Assembly: GCF_038595065.1 (NCBI RefSeq)
Contig: NZ_CP152003.1
Location: 2,646,001 to 2,710,000 of the forward strand
DNA length: 64,000 bases
Source of the DNA: Sutcliffiella sp. FSL R7-0096
GTDB taxonomy: Bacteria > Bacillota > Bacilli > Bacillales > Bacillaceae_I
Reading direction: 5' to 3'
A program made the position numbers and the translations under genes. Shown piece after piece: positions 27,803-37,394 of the stretch (position 1 is the first letter of the stretch; the number at the start of each line of letters is the position of its first letter). The notes beneath the pieces are model-generated. The model searched no databases. It was not told where the DNA came from and was given only the letters and a program-made list of their open reading frames with translations.

Positions 27803-28240
27803 CTATTGACAGTATTGATGAAAGGCTCCTTGCAGATTGGTCATGATGTTTTCCATCGTATTTGCTTCTATATCATGGCGGTGGATGAAATGTACGACTT
27901 CTTTGCCTTTCATTAGTGCCATGGAAGGCGAGGACGGTGGAATATCACCAAAGATCTCTCTCATTTTCGAAGTGGCATCTTTATCTTGACCTGCGAACAC
28001 CGTCACTAGGTGGTCGGGGGTTTTGTCAGCTTGAATAATGGACTGTGTAGCTGATGGACGGGCCAATCCAGCTGCACAACCACAAACGGAGTTGACTACC
28101 ACCAGTGTTGTCCCTTCCACATTGTTGAAAAAGTCCTCAACAGCTTCGCTTGTAGTCAACTCTTCAAAACCCGCTCTTGTGAGTTCGTCTCTCATCGGTT
28201 TCACTAATTGTTTCATGTATTCTTCATATGCCATGGACAT
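27803..28240 (-). CDS. brxA: bacilliredoxin BrxA (YphP)
   Basis: A 145-residue thioredoxin-fold protein of the YphP/YqiW family. It has the characteristic CGC active site in VNSVCGCAAGLARPS. Bacilliredoxins take bacillithiol off S-bacillithiolated proteins after oxidative stress, in the cytoplasm. Length is normal. It lies 16 bases downstream of ypgR on the same strand and may be co-transcribed with it. MSMAYEEYM offers two possible ATG starts, two codons apart. Confidence 0.94.
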   Translation of the reverse strand: MSMAYEEYMKQLVKPMRDELTRAGFEELTTSEAVEDFFNNVEGTTLVVVNSVCGCAAGLARPSATQSIIQADKTPDHLVTVFAGQDKDATSKMREIFGDIPPSSPSMALMKGKEVVHFIHRHDIEANTMENIMTNLQGAFHQYCQ

Positions 28241-28255
28241 GGTATATTCCTCCTT

Positions 28256-29377
28256 TTAATTATTCCGTTCTGTCATCTGCTTCCACACGGAACCTTTTGC
28301 TTCTTCTCCACCTTCAATTCGTTGAATAGCCATTTTCACTTGCATACTCACTTCAAATTCAGGATCGTTCTCTGCTTCATGCAAAGCAGGTAGAGCAGTT
28401 TCATCCCCTACTTCATAGAGGAACATTGCAGCTCTCCAGCGCACCAATTTATTTTTATCTTTAAGTGCTTCGATCATGGAGGGCATTGCTGCTTTATCAC
28501 CAAGGTCTGACATACAGTCTCCCGCTGTTCTTCTAACGGTTACCGATTTATCTTTCAGCGCTTTTGACAGGTAAGGTAATATATCTGATTCTTCTAGCAT
28601 GCCAAGATAAACGGTTGCCAAACGGCGGATGGAACCCTTTTCATCTTCCAGAGCCTTTGCCAAGACAGGAATATCCTCTTCTTTTGGATCCATTTGATCA
28701 AGCGCCGCAAAGCGTTTGGACCAATCAGGGTCGTCTAACATCTCTAGAGTCACTTTGTAACGTTGCTTTGACTTTATGGTATTCGATTTATCTGTATTTT
28801 CTTCTTGTTTTAGCATTTTTTCTATCCGTTCTTCGGTAAAAGTTGCAGATAGTTCTTCTACGATTTCCGTACCTACTGCTTCAAGATCGCCATAACGGAC
28901 ACCATGCTCTTTCCATTCTCTCTCAAGTACTACATTATCTTGCTTTTGTTGAGCGGTTAAAATAGCTTGCATAAATCGGTCAGGTAATCCTACACGCTTT
29001 TCTTGTTCACCATCGGATAATTTCACTTGCATAGGAATTCCTTGGAACATCTGGACGAACACTTTTACCTCTCCAAAGCCTTCCAATGATTGTTGTTTAT
29101 TACCTTCTTGGGTCTCTTCTTTTTCACCAAAAGCTGCCCGTACTTCAGAAAGTATCCCTTTCCAGTCAAAACGAGCGTTTCTCTCGACAGCTAAGAAGTC
29201 TGCAACATGGTAGACCCCTTTTACACCTTCGATCCCCAGTATTTCCTGAATGATTTCAGGTGCTTCATTTCCATTCTCTTTGGTGTAGTTATTCCTTGCT
29301 CCTGCTGGTAACTCTTCGCTTAAAATAACCTTCATTGTATTGGGACTAGGAGTAGGTTCAATGGATTGAATATTCAC
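28256..29377 (-). CDS. ypgR: conserved virulence factor C-like HEAT-repeat protein YpgR
   Basis: A 373-residue protein starting at GTG with AGAGGTG upstream. Residues 1-90 resemble the N-terminal domain of NifU-like scaffolds (Nfu_N: PSPNTMKVIL...GVKGVYHVADFLAVER). From about 215 to the end run HEAT repeats (DEKGSIRRLATVYLGML, DKSVTVRRTAGDCMSDL, DKNKLVRWRAAMFLYEV). This is the layout of CvfC, a virulence regulator of Staphylococcus aureus. There is no Fe-S Cys pair, so a role as a protein-binding adaptor is more likely than cluster assembly. A 14-bp palindrome lies 28 bases upstream of the start. Confidence 0.88.
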   Translation of the reverse strand: MNIQSIEPTPSPNTMKVILSEELPAGARNNYTKENGNEAPEIIQEILGIEGVKGVYHVADFLAVERNARFDWKGILSEVRAAFGEKEETQEGNKQQSLEGFGEVKVFVQMFQGIPMQVKLSDGEQEKRVGLPDRFMQAILTAQQKQDNVVLEREWKEHGVRYGDLEAVGTEIVEELSATFTEERIEKMLKQEENTDKSNTIKSKQRYKVTLEMLDDPDWSKRFAALDQMDPKEEDIPVLAKALEDEKGSIRRLATVYLGMLEESDILPYLSKALKDKSVTVRRTAGDCMSDLGDKAAMPSMIEALKDKNKLVRWRAAMFLYEVGDETALPALHEAENDPEFEVSMQVKMAIQRIEGGEEAKGSVWKQMTERNN

Positions 29378-29404
29378 TAGAAAACACCTCTTCTATTTTT
29401 TCTT

Positions 29405-29418
29405 GCTACCATGGTAGC
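29405..29418. promoter_or_regulatory. perfect 14-bp palindrome upstream of ypgR
   Basis: GCTACCATGGTAGC is its own reverse complement and lies 28 bases before the ypgR start. It could be a dimeric repressor operator. A second short palindrome (CATACGT...ACGTATG) lies a few bases further upstream. Confidence 0.35.
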
Positions 29419-29449
29419 ATACGTTTCCCCTACACTACACGTATGGCGC

Positions 29450-31372
29450 TCAAGATTGCTCTTTGATTTTCTCCACTTTTTCAGATAGCTCTTCCCATCT
29501 GTTCATGGCCTCATCCAACCGTTTATTTGTTTCTTCCTGCTCAGCAAGCCATTTGCTTACTTTTTCATAGTCACTGCCGGCTTTGGCAATTTCTGCTTCT
29601 ATATTCTCCAGTTTCTCTTCCAGGCTCATGATCGTTTCTTCAATTGTATCCCAATCTTTCTGTTCCTGGTATGAAAGCTTCAACGTTTTCTGCTTTTGAC
29701 GGGTTGAAAATTGTGCTTCCTTCTTTGCTGTTTCCATCTGTTTCTCTTCTTTTCGTTTCTGTTGCTGTTCCTGCACATAGTCTGTGTATTCACCAAAGAT
29801 TCTTTTTATGCTCCCATTTCCTTCAATGATGACCAACTCCTCCACCACTTTATCAAGGAAATAACGGTCATGGGATACAGTGATAACCACTCCTGGGAAC
29901 TCGTCCAAATATGCTTCCAGAATGGTCAAGGTTTCTGTATCGAGGTCGTTGGTCGGTTCATCCAGGAGCAGAACATTTGGTTGTGACATAAGGATCCTTA
30001 ATAGATAGAGCCTTTTACGCTCACCGCCAGAGAGCTTTCTTATCGGAGTACCATGGGAGTGAGGAGGAAATAGAAATCTTTCCAAAAGTTGAGAAGCGCT
30101 GATGTGCTGACCATCTTCCCCTTTAATGACTTCCGCCTCTTCTTTAACATACTCGATCATTCTTTGTTCCAAGTTCATATCTTGCTGTTCCTGTGTATAA
30201 TAACCAAGCTTAACTGTCAAACCTACATCGACCTTACCGCTTGTAGGAGTGAGTTTTTGTGCCAATATGTTTAACATGCTAGACTTCCCTACTCCGTTGG
30301 GACCAACAATACCGATTCGGTCCTTTTGCTTGATTAGGAGGTTCACTTTATCAAATATGACCTTTTTGCCGTACTGTAGGGACACCTCTTCAAGCTCCAT
30401 TACCTTTTTCCCCAAGCGGGCAGAACCTGTAAGAAGTTCCAATTCCCCGGAGGAAGAGGTAGAAGCCACCTTTTCATCAAGCTCCTCAAAGCGCTTGATT
30501 CTTGCTTTTTGTTTCGTTGTTCTTGCTTTGGCACCTTTTCTCATCCATTCAAGCTCTTGGCGATAGAGGCTTTTTTGTTTTGCCTCCGTTTTTAGTTGCT
30601 CTTCCTGGCGTACCGCTTTTGCCTCTAAATAGTCTCCATAATTACCAGAGTAGGTATAAATAGCACCATTATGTAATTCGAATATTTTATTAGTGACCTT
30701 GTCCAAGAAATAACGGTCATGGGTGACGAGCAGGACTGCTCCCTGATACTTACCTAAATAATCCTCCAGCCATTCAATCGCTTCAAAATCAAGGTGGTTG
30801 GTAGGTTCATCAAGAATAAGCAGGTCCGCAGCTTCAACCAGTGTCTGGGCAAGTGCGACCCTTTTTTTCTGGCCTCCTGATAAACTTTCAATCCGTTGGT
30901 TGACTTCGTTGATACCCAGTTTGTTAAGAACCGCCTTAGCATTTGCGCTGGCATCCCAAGCTTGAAACTGATCCATCTGAGATTGCAGATTCGCGAGACG
31001 CTCATGCAACTGTTCATCTGTCGGGTTTTCCTGTACCTGCAGTAGACAGTTCTCATATTTCATGATGATGTTATTTGTTTGTGATTCTTTACTAAAGATT
31101 TGCTCCATCACAGTATTAGACTCTTCGAGTGCAGGTTGCTGGGAAAGAAATCCGATGGTGTAGTCATTTGATGTGGTAATGGAACCAGCATCAGCAGTTT
31201 CTAGACCAGCAATGATTTTTAATAAGGTTGACTTACCTGTCCCATTAACCCCGATCAAGCCGACCCGCTCTTTTTCCTGGATACTGAAATTAGCATTATC
31301 CAATAACACTTTCTCTACATATGTCTTTGACAGACTTTCTCCAATTAACATTTTCATACGATTATATCTCAT
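29450..31372 (-). CDS. ABC-F family ATPase (YfmR/Uup-like)
   Basis: A 640-residue soluble protein with two ABC domains and no membrane part. The first has GVNGTGKST and LSGGQKKRV, the second GPNGVGKSS and LSGGERKRL. The interdomain linker (about 245-300) is the long charged P-site tRNA interaction motif, and the C-terminus (about 540-640) is a coiled coil as in Uup and YfmR. ABC-F proteins of this kind relieve stalled or misfolded ribosomes. The ATG overlaps the ypgQ stop, so the pair is co-transcribed; in-frame ATGs five and seven codons on may be the true start. Confidence 0.9.
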   Translation of the reverse strand: MRYNRMKMLIGESLSKTYVEKVLLDNANFSIQEKERVGLIGVNGTGKSTLLKIIAGLETADAGSITTSNDYTIGFLSQQPALEESNTVMEQIFSKESQTNNIIMKYENCLLQVQENPTDEQLHERLANLQSQMDQFQAWDASANAKAVLNKLGINEVNQRIESLSGGQKKRVALAQTLVEAADLLILDEPTNHLDFEAIEWLEDYLGKYQGAVLLVTHDRYFLDKVTNKIFELHNGAIYTYSGNYGDYLEAKAVRQEEQLKTEAKQKSLYRQELEWMRKGAKARTTKQKARIKRFEELDEKVASTSSSGELELLTGSARLGKKVMELEEVSLQYGKKVIFDKVNLLIKQKDRIGIVGPNGVGKSSMLNILAQKLTPTSGKVDVGLTVKLGYYTQEQQDMNLEQRMIEYVKEEAEVIKGEDGQHISASQLLERFLFPPHSHGTPIRKLSGGERKRLYLLRILMSQPNVLLLDEPTNDLDTETLTILEAYLDEFPGVVITVSHDRYFLDKVVEELVIIEGNGSIKRIFGEYTDYVQEQQQKRKEEKQMETAKKEAQFSTRQKQKTLKLSYQEQKDWDTIEETIMSLEEKLENIEAEIAKAGSDYEKVSKWLAEQEETNKRLDEAMNRWEELSEKVEKIKEQS

Positions 31373-31991
31373 TCCATTCTTTCATAAATTGATCAACGAA
31401 TTGTTTCATGAATGCCTCGCGTTCTTCGGCAATTCTTTTCGCTTCTTCCGTCTGAAGCGTATCCTTCAAAAGAAAAAGCTTCTCATGGAAGTGGTTGATG
31501 GCTGTTGACTTTTCTTTCCGGTATTGTTCATATGTCATCTCACTTCTTACTTCTATTTCCGGATTATACATCTCTTGCCCTTTCGCACCGGAATACATGA
31601 ATGTACGGGCAGTACCAATGGCACCAAGTGCATCCAATCTATCGGCATCCTGTACCACCTTCCCTTCAAGCGTTTCCAAAACGATTCCGTTTCCGCCTTT
31701 GAAGCCGATGTTTTCTATCGTATGTAGAATTTCATCAATATGTAATTTCGTTAATGGGAGTTCCGCCAGTAGTTCAGCTATTTCTGCTTTTGAATTTACT
31801 TTGTCATTAGTCAATTTATCGTCAAGCACATCATGCAGTAGTGCAATGATTTCTACCATCAATAGGTTTGCTTGTTCCACTTTTCCAATATGTAAGGCAA
31901 GTCTTCTGACTCTTTGTATATGGTACCAATCATGTCCGGTTGTATCATTCTTGAATATTGATTCTACGTATTCCTCTACTTTATGTATCAC
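31362..31991 (-). CDS. ypgQ: HD-domain phosphohydrolase YpgQ
   Basis: A 209-residue HD-superfamily hydrolase. The metal site is His 24, His 53-Asp 54 (LLHDVLDD) and Asp 115/117 in VVQDADRLDALGA. B. subtilis YpgQ, as I recall, acts as a nucleoside triphosphate pyrophosphohydrolase with Mn or Ni. The Lys-rich C-terminal helix ends in the overlap with the ABC-F gene (11 bases). It is preceded by more than 200 bases without a minus-strand gene, which should hold the promoter. Confidence 0.88.
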   Translation of the reverse strand: MIHKVEEYVESIFKNDTTGHDWYHIQRVRRLALHIGKVEQANLLMVEIIALLHDVLDDKLTNDKVNSKAEIAELLAELPLTKLHIDEILHTIENIGFKGGNGIVLETLEGKVVQDADRLDALGAIGTARTFMYSGAKGQEMYNPEIEVRSEMTYEQYRKEKSTAINHFHEKLFLLKDTLQTEEAKRIAEEREAFMKQFVDQFMKEWNEI

Positions 31992-32210
31992 AAAAGTTAC
32001 TCCCTTTTCGTTTGATTCCTTCTTATTTTACCATGAGTGAGAAGATATCCATACCATTTCGCAATCCGTGGGTTTTTATCACAGTAACATAGTCTTTCTA
32101 ATCCTCATAAAATACAAGTACAGCCTCATGGAGTCAACAAAAAAGCCGATGGCAAGGTCTGGCTATCATACCAGAAGGGATGCACATCAGCTATTTAAGG
32201 AGGAGAGAAA

Positions 32211-32462
32211 ATGTACTATCCTCGTACTTCAAACAGTTCACAAATTGGTACCGCTTGGTTCGGAACTCATATTGTCTTCATTCGTTGTAATTACAAAACA
32301 GATGAAACTTTATCTTTATTTAAAAGTGATCATGCCCCATTCGAACCTGCTGCAGAAACTTGCACTGAAACCCTATCAAGATTTATTAGTATCGGCTATA
32401 CACTTATTGGGGCCTACCCTCTAAATGACAGTGAAATTCAGTTTGTTTTGCAGTACCGATGA
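32211..32462 (+). CDS. hypothetical 83-residue protein
   Basis: Strong AGGAGGAG ribosome site ahead of the ATG; the frame ends three bases before the convergent degV stop. The product is MYYPRTSNSSQIGTAWF-led, with two Cys, mostly beta-like pattern and no membrane helix or known motif. A longer overlapping frame (from 32068) lacks a ribosome site and is less credible. Function unknown. Confidence 0.6.
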   Translation: MYYPRTSNSSQIGTAWFGTHIVFIRCNYKTDETLSLFKSDHAPFEPAAETCTETLSRFISIGYTLIGAYPLNDSEIQFVLQYR

Positions 32463-32466
32463 GCCA

Positions 32467-33312
32467 TTATTCGTTATACCATGCAATCCCTATCGTATTC
32501 ACCCCGGCATGTACGGCAATGGCAGTGGATAAAGGGAATGGGTTAATCGGGATATCCGGATACTTTTCCCTAAGATTAGCAACAAGACTATCAGCATCTT
32601 CTATGTTCGTACCATGTAAGACAAACAATTCTTTGATAGTTGCTTGGGCATGTGCCTCCTCCAAAAAATCCACAATCTTTGACAGCGCTTTCTTATGGGT
32701 CCTTACTTTTTCGGCGACATCCAGCTTTCCATTTTCGATACGAATGATCGGTTTAATCTGGAGAAGACTACCCAATAATTTTTGCACCCCCGACATCCTA
32801 CCGCTGCGGTGAAGTTGTTCGAGGCTGCCAATAAGAACATAGATATCACATTTTGTTGCCAGGTCGTGGAGGTAGTCAAGGATTTCCTCATACGCCTTAC
32901 CTTCCTCCATAGCCTTTATCCCTTTCTTTACCATTGCAGACAATGGAAAAGAAATCACTTTTGAATCCACTGTGTGAACAGGGATTTCCACAAGTTCACC
33001 TGCCTGCATACTAGACGAAACTGTACCGCTTAGATGACTGGATAGGTGAACGGAAATAATTCGGTCATAGGATTCTGAAAGTTTACTGTACAATTCCACA
33101 AATGCCCCTACAGAAGGTTGGGAAGTTTTGGGCGGAGTATTGCTTGCCTCCAATTTTGTATAAAAATCCTCTAGGGATAAGGTCACCCCATCCAGATATT
33201 CTTCCTCTTCAAAATAGACGACCATCGGTATGCTAAACACATCCGGATGATTCTTCAACATCTCGTCCAAATATGCCGTACTATCTGTTACCCACGCTAT
33301 TTTCTCCATCAA
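32467..33312 (-). CDS. DegV family fatty-acid-binding protein (second copy)
   Basis: A 281-residue DegV protein. The motifs are AWVTDSTAYLD, SQPSVGAF, HLSSHLSGTVSS and GRMSGVQKLLGSLLQIKPI. It differs from the first copy (19763-20605) throughout, so this is an old paralogue rather than a recent duplication. Firmicutes often keep several FakB/DegV proteins that differ in the fatty acid they prefer. It is a single gene, convergent with the small 83-residue gene. Confidence 0.9.
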   Translation of the reverse strand: MMEKIAWVTDSTAYLDEMLKNHPDVFSIPMVVYFEEEEYLDGVTLSLEDFYTKLEASNTPPKTSQPSVGAFVELYSKLSESYDRIISVHLSSHLSGTVSSSMQAGELVEIPVHTVDSKVISFPLSAMVKKGIKAMEEGKAYEEILDYLHDLATKCDIYVLIGSLEQLHRSGRMSGVQKLLGSLLQIKPIIRIENGKLDVAEKVRTHKKALSKIVDFLEEAHAQATIKELFVLHGTNIEDADSLVANLREKYPDIPINPFPLSTAIAVHAGVNTIGIAWYNE

Positions 33313-33353
33313 AAATCCCCCGTTCTCTATATCTTTTACCCTATTTTATTATA

Positions 33354-34211
33354 CTATTCTGACAATAATGCTTGCAACCTAGGAAACACTTTTAAAGCAG
33401 TGTCATGAAATACCGCCTGATGATAGTCTTCAGGAATGATCCCCCTGATGAATTGAATATAGCTACCTACAGAAATAAGCGGCCAGTCGGTACCAAACAT
33501 CAGCTTCTCATAGTGATCGCAGTAGTCTAGAGCATGCAATAAATGCTGTAGGAACCTTGTATGCCGGTGGCGATCAATTTCCCGTTCCGTGCCGACAATT
33601 AACCCAGAAAGGTCAGCAAACATGTTTCTGTTTTTATATACAACCTCTGCACCATCCAGCACCCACGGGTCACCGAAATGTGCCATCACAAAAGTGACAT
33701 CCCTATTCGCAACAGCCACCTCGTCAAGCGTTAATGGATGTGCATATTTAAGCAGTCCTCTTTCTGAATACGTATCCCCTGTATGAAATACCACCGGTAA
33801 TTGATACCTAGCTGCCAATCGATAGACCGGTTTGTATATCTCATCATAGGCATAGAAGGGGTAGTAACCCAGGTAGATCTTCATTCCTACCACATTCAAT
33901 TTTTGTATTTCTCTTTCTAGTTCCCTAAGATTTTTCTCTTCCATTTTATAAGGGTTAATTCCTGGACAGTACCCCATGCTTGCTGGGATGGAAGGGGCAA
34001 GATCAAGGCCCATTGGTGTTTCACTGCGAGGGTCTGGAAATCCTAAGGGTTCTGTTTCGGTAACCCCCATTGCTACAGCTCCCACCACCTTATGTTGGTT
34101 CCACTCTTTCAGGAGTCCATCGTATGTATAGGATAGGCAGGAAAGGTTGTCAGCGGTATCTTGGAAACTCTTTATGGAAGAAAAATGCACATGCGCATCA
34201 ATTACTTTCAA
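33354..34211 (-). CDS. amidohydrolase family protein (TIM-barrel metal-dependent hydrolase)
   Basis: A 285-residue protein of the amidohydrolase-2 group. The HxH metal motif is at 7-9 (IDAHVHF). Further conserved points are the KIYLGYYP strand, the VVFHTGDT His, MAHFGDP and the late MFGTDWP with its catalytic Asp. Such enzymes hydrolyse or decarboxylate small ring compounds; the substrate cannot be named. It is transcribed after bsaA on the same strand but a hairpin separates them. Confidence 0.82.
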   Translation of the reverse strand: MKVIDAHVHFSSIKSFQDTADNLSCLSYTYDGLLKEWNQHKVVGAVAMGVTETEPLGFPDPRSETPMGLDLAPSIPASMGYCPGINPYKMEEKNLRELEREIQKLNVVGMKIYLGYYPFYAYDEIYKPVYRLAARYQLPVVFHTGDTYSERGLLKYAHPLTLDEVAVANRDVTFVMAHFGDPWVLDGAEVVYKNRNMFADLSGLIVGTEREIDRHRHTRFLQHLLHALDYCDHYEKLMFGTDWPLISVGSYIQFIRGIIPEDYHQAVFHDTALKVFPRLQALLSE

Positions 34212-34261
34212 ACGTTTACTCCTTTCTTCGAATAGTGATATTATTATTAATTCGATAATAA

Positions 34262-34300
34262 TATAGGAAAACCCTTCTCCAAAATTAAGAAAAGGGTTTT
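34262..34300 (-). terminator. possible terminator after bsaA
   Basis: AAAACCCTT and AAGGGTTTT form a stem with a purine-rich loop between bsaA and the amidohydrolase gene. The minus-strand side lacks a strong T run, so its strength is uncertain. Confidence 0.45.
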
Positions 34301-34335
34301 CTTTTATAATAGCCTTTTATAATAGCCTTTTATAA
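34301..34335. repeat. short tandem repeat
   Basis: A 13-base unit (CTTTTATAATAGC) is repeated twice and then partly a third time, between bsaA and its terminator. Confidence 0.8.
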
Positions 34336-34378
34336 GTAATAGTTATTCTTTCGAACTCAAGAATACAAGCAGAATTTA

Positions 34379-34867
34379 TTATAGTAACTTTTCAATATCA
34401 TTTTTCATTTTTGATGGGGAGGTTGCAGAAGCAAAGCGTTCCACCACTTCTCCGTTTCTATCCACAAGGAACTTGGTGAAGTTCCATTTCACTGCTTTAG
34501 AGCCCAATAATCCCTTTGCATTTTCTTTCAAATATTCGAACAGCGGATGGGCGTCCTCCCCATTCACATCCACCTTTGAAAACATCGGAAAGGAAACCCC
34601 ATAATTCAATTGACAGAATTCGCTGATATCCTCTTCTTTTCCCGGTTCTTGGTTACCGAACTGATTACACGGGAAACCAAGTACCATGAACTGTTTGTCC
34701 TGATACTCCTTATAGAGTTCCTCGAGTTCTTCAAATTGTGGAGTAAAACCACATTTGCTAGCTGTATTGACAATTAGCAAGACATATCCTCTATATTCGG
34801 ATAATGGGACCTCCTTACCTCTGATGTCCGTTGCAGAAAAATCATAAATTGTTGTCAATTTCTTCAC
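34379..34867 (-). CDS. bsaA: glutathione peroxidase homologue BsaA
   Basis: A 162-residue thiol peroxidase of the glutathione peroxidase family. The peroxidatic Cys 39 lies in [11 protein letters not shown] (a Cys, not selenocysteine, enzyme). The catalytic Gln is in [12 protein letters not shown], whose Cys may act as resolving Cys, and the Trp/Asn motif is [10 protein letters not shown]. Firmicute members usually use thioredoxin rather than glutathione. It occupies the same place as bsaA of B. subtilis. Confidence 0.94.
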   Translation of the reverse strand: MKKLTTIYDFSATDIRGKEVPLSEYRGYVLLIVNTASKCGFTPQFEELEELYKEYQDKQFMVLGFPCNQFGNQEPGKEEDISEFCQLNYGVSFPMFSKVDVNGEDAHPLFEYLKENAKGLLGSKAVKWNFTKFLVDRNGEVVERFASATSPSKMKNDIEKLL

Positions 34868-34900
34868 CTCGTCTTTTTAGGATTCTATGATGCCCCCTGT

Positions 34901-34935
34901 TGATTTCCGCACAGAGCTTCGCTTTCCCCAGGGCA
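34901..34935. repeat. dispersed repeat, fragment B
   Basis: A 35-base remnant of one end only: GTTGATTTCCGC followed by AGAGCTTCGCTTTCC, matching the left ends of copies C, D2 and E1. The other end is missing. Confidence 0.65.
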
Positions 34936-34986
34936 CTATAGTTAGTATGAATCAAGGGTGAGTGTGCTGTCTATGTTGGGTATGCT

Positions 34987-35478
34987 TCATCTAAGGCTTT
35001 TGACCATATATGTCAGCATATCTCTCAAGTCATCTATATTCTCCTCATGGATAGGTCTAGAAAAGCCGACTACTGCTGTAAGTTTAATTTCTTCCTTCTT
35101 TTCATGATTAATTGTAGAAAAAATACGGATTTCTCTTTCTTCCCAAATTTGGGATAGAAGTTCTCTCAAGTTCGATACTTCAGTATCGATATCGGCTTCA
35201 GAATGAGCTGTTTTCGTAAATTTTAACTTTACTTGGCAACCAGGTTTATTATTAAGACGGAGTAATTCTCCTGAGATATTCTCTATATCAGAAGAAAGAA
35301 TAATCTCTCCGAATACTGACCCATCCAACGTAACTTTCATACTGAAGGAACGAGACATCGTCGCAAGATCAATCCTATCCTTCCGGTCTGCGATTTGAAT
35401 CTTTCCTTCAAGGTCCAAATCGTATAAATCCCCCTCTACAACCACTTTCAAATTATCAAAGACAGTAGGATCGAACAT
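34987..35478 (-). CDS. hypothetical protein downstream of fhs
   Basis: A 163-residue soluble protein; no family recognised. The first part is beta-strand-like and rich in Asp/Leu (GDLYDLDLEGKIQIADRKDRIDL), the last part is helical (ENIDDLRDMLTYMV). There is one Cys, no signal peptide and no catalytic motif. Its ATG shares one base with the fhs stop (TGATG), so it is translationally coupled to fhs. That suggests a link to one-carbon metabolism, but only by position. Confidence 0.7.
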   Translation of the reverse strand: MFDPTVFDNLKVVVEGDLYDLDLEGKIQIADRKDRIDLATMSRSFSMKVTLDGSVFGEIILSSDIENISGELLRLNNKPGCQVKLKFTKTAHSEADIDTEVSNLRELLSQIWEEREIRIFSTINHEKKEEIKLTAVVGFSRPIHEENIDDLRDMLTYMVKSLR

Positions 35479-37169
35479 CAGAAAAGACCTACCGCTTTTC
35501 CATCCTCATCCACATCCATATTAAGTGCTGCAGGCTGCTTTGGCAGTCCCGGCATGGTCATGATATTTCCTGTCAGTGCGACAATGAATCCAGCTCCTAC
35601 GGATGGCTTTAATTCCCTAATGGTAATGGTGAAATTTTCTGGTCTACCAAGCTTTTTGGCATCATCACTCAATGAGTATTGTGTCTTTGCCATACAGACT
35701 GGGAGATGTCCCCATCCTTCGCCAACAATTTGCTGTAGTTGTTTCTGCGCAGCCGGGAGCAGTTCGACACCTGAAGCACCATAGACGTTTTTCACAATCG
35801 ATTCTAACTTCTGTTCGAGTGGGTCGTCCGATTTATAAAGAGGCGTAAAGTTCGATTGTTTATTTTCGATTTGCTCTAGAACTATCGTGGCAAGATCCAT
35901 ACCTCCATCCCCACCCTTTTCCCATACTTGGGTCAGTGCCATTGGAATCTGGTTTTTCTCGCACCACTGTCGCACAAAGTCTATTTCAGCTTCTGAATCG
36001 GTAATAAATTCATTCAAGGCGATCACATAGGGAAGCCCAAATTCCTCTACTGTTTCCACATGTTTTTTCACATTTTCTATTCCTTTAGCCAAAGCTTCAA
36101 GATTCTCTTCTTTCAACTGATCTTTTGCCATCCCACCGTGCATTTTGATCGCACGAATGGTTGCCACTATCACCACTACTTCTGGATTGAACCCAAGCGC
36201 AGGGGTTTTGATATGCAAAAATTTCTCAGCACCAAGGTCTGCTCCAAACCCTGCTTCCGTCACGACATAATCACCTAGTTTTGCCGCCATTTGTGTGGCA
36301 ATGACACTGTTGCAACCATGTGCTATATTTGCAAAAGGCCCACCATGGATTATCGCAGGTGTATGTTCCATAGTCTGCACAAGGTTTGGCATGCAGGCAT
36401 CCTTAAGGAGCAATGTTAATGCACCTTCTACATTTAAATCCTTTACAGTAACCGGTTTTTTAGTGATATCATATCCAATGACGATTCTTGCCAGCCTTTC
36501 TTTTAAATCACTTAAATCCTTTGCCAAGCAAAACACTGCCATTATTTCAGATGCAACGGTAATATCAAATCCATCCTCACGAGGAACACCTTGTGAAGGT
36601 CCTCCCATACCAATCACAACTTTTCGAAGGGCACGGTCATTTAAATCGAGCACTCTTTTCCAAGTAATTCTTCGTGTGTCAATCTGCAGTTCATTTCCTT
36701 GATGGATGTGGTTATCTATCATCGCCGCCAGAGCATTGTTGGCAGTTGTGATGGCATGAATATCGCCTGTAAAATGAAGGTTGATATCTTCCATTGGAAG
36801 CACCTGTGAATATCCTCCGCCTGTTGCGCCGCCTTTCATCCCCATCGTTGGCCCAAGAGAAGGTTCACGCATCGCAATCAACGCCTTTTTGCCAAGTTTA
36901 TTCAGTGCCTGACCAAGGCCAACTGTCACCGTAGACTTTCCCTCACCTGCGGGAGTCGGGTTGATGGCCGTAACCAAAATGACTTTCCCATCCTGTTTTG
37001 TATGTAAACGTTTGGTGATATCAAGTGAGAGTTTGGCTTTATATTTTCCATAAAGCTCTATTTCATCTTCTTCAATATCAAGCAGACTAGCTATGTCCAT
37101 AATTTTTTTCATAGATGCTTGCTGTGCAATCTCAATATCGCTAAGCACGGCAGTTTTGGTATGTTTCAT
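35478..37169 (-). CDS. fhs: formate-tetrahydrofolate ligase
   Basis: A 563-residue ligase that joins formate to tetrahydrofolate with ATP to make 10-formyl-THF. The ATG at 37169 is chosen because GGGGGA precedes it and the length then matches the family; the open frame extends 43 codons further. The P-loop-like [14 protein letters not shown], the [20 protein letters not shown] region and the LNVEGAL and [11 protein letters not shown] segments are all family hallmarks. It ends in the family's [10 protein letters not shown] motif. It is divergent from the ugtP remnant. Confidence 0.96.
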   Translation of the reverse strand: MKHTKTAVLSDIEIAQQASMKKIMDIASLLDIEEDEIELYGKYKAKLSLDITKRLHTKQDGKVILVTAINPTPAGEGKSTVTVGLGQALNKLGKKALIAMREPSLGPTMGMKGGATGGGYSQVLPMEDINLHFTGDIHAITTANNALAAMIDNHIHQGNELQIDTRRITWKRVLDLNDRALRKVVIGMGGPSQGVPREDGFDITVASEIMAVFCLAKDLSDLKERLARIVIGYDITKKPVTVKDLNVEGALTLLLKDACMPNLVQTMEHTPAIIHGGPFANIAHGCNSVIATQMAAKLGDYVVTEAGFGADLGAEKFLHIKTPALGFNPEVVVIVATIRAIKMHGGMAKDQLKEENLEALAKGIENVKKHVETVEEFGLPYVIALNEFITDSEAEIDFVRQWCEKNQIPMALTQVWEKGGDGGMDLATIVLEQIENKQSNFTPLYKSDDPLEQKLESIVKNVYGASGVELLPAAQKQLQQIVGEGWGHLPVCMAKTQYSLSDDAKKLGRPENFTITIRELKPSVGAGFIVALTGNIMTMPGLPKQPAALNMDVDEDGKAVGLF

Positions 37170-37394
37170 CGTACATTCCCCCGTTAATAATAATAGACCT
37201 ATACAATTGAGCTTAAATAACGTTATTATTGTACCACTTTTCCGAAAAATTATGGGGTGGTACTGCTCATCATCATATTCTATATCTTGATAATTCATAA
37301 AATCTTAACATATATTTTGAAAAACTTTAATTTTCCGACAACAAACGGTTGATATCATTTGTTTATATTCTGTTTACTTGTTAGGAGGTTAAAA

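Noticed and set aside
32068-32424. 118-codon plus-strand frame
   Set aside because: It overlaps the 83-residue frame, which has an excellent AGGAGGAG site; the longer one has none and an irregular composition.
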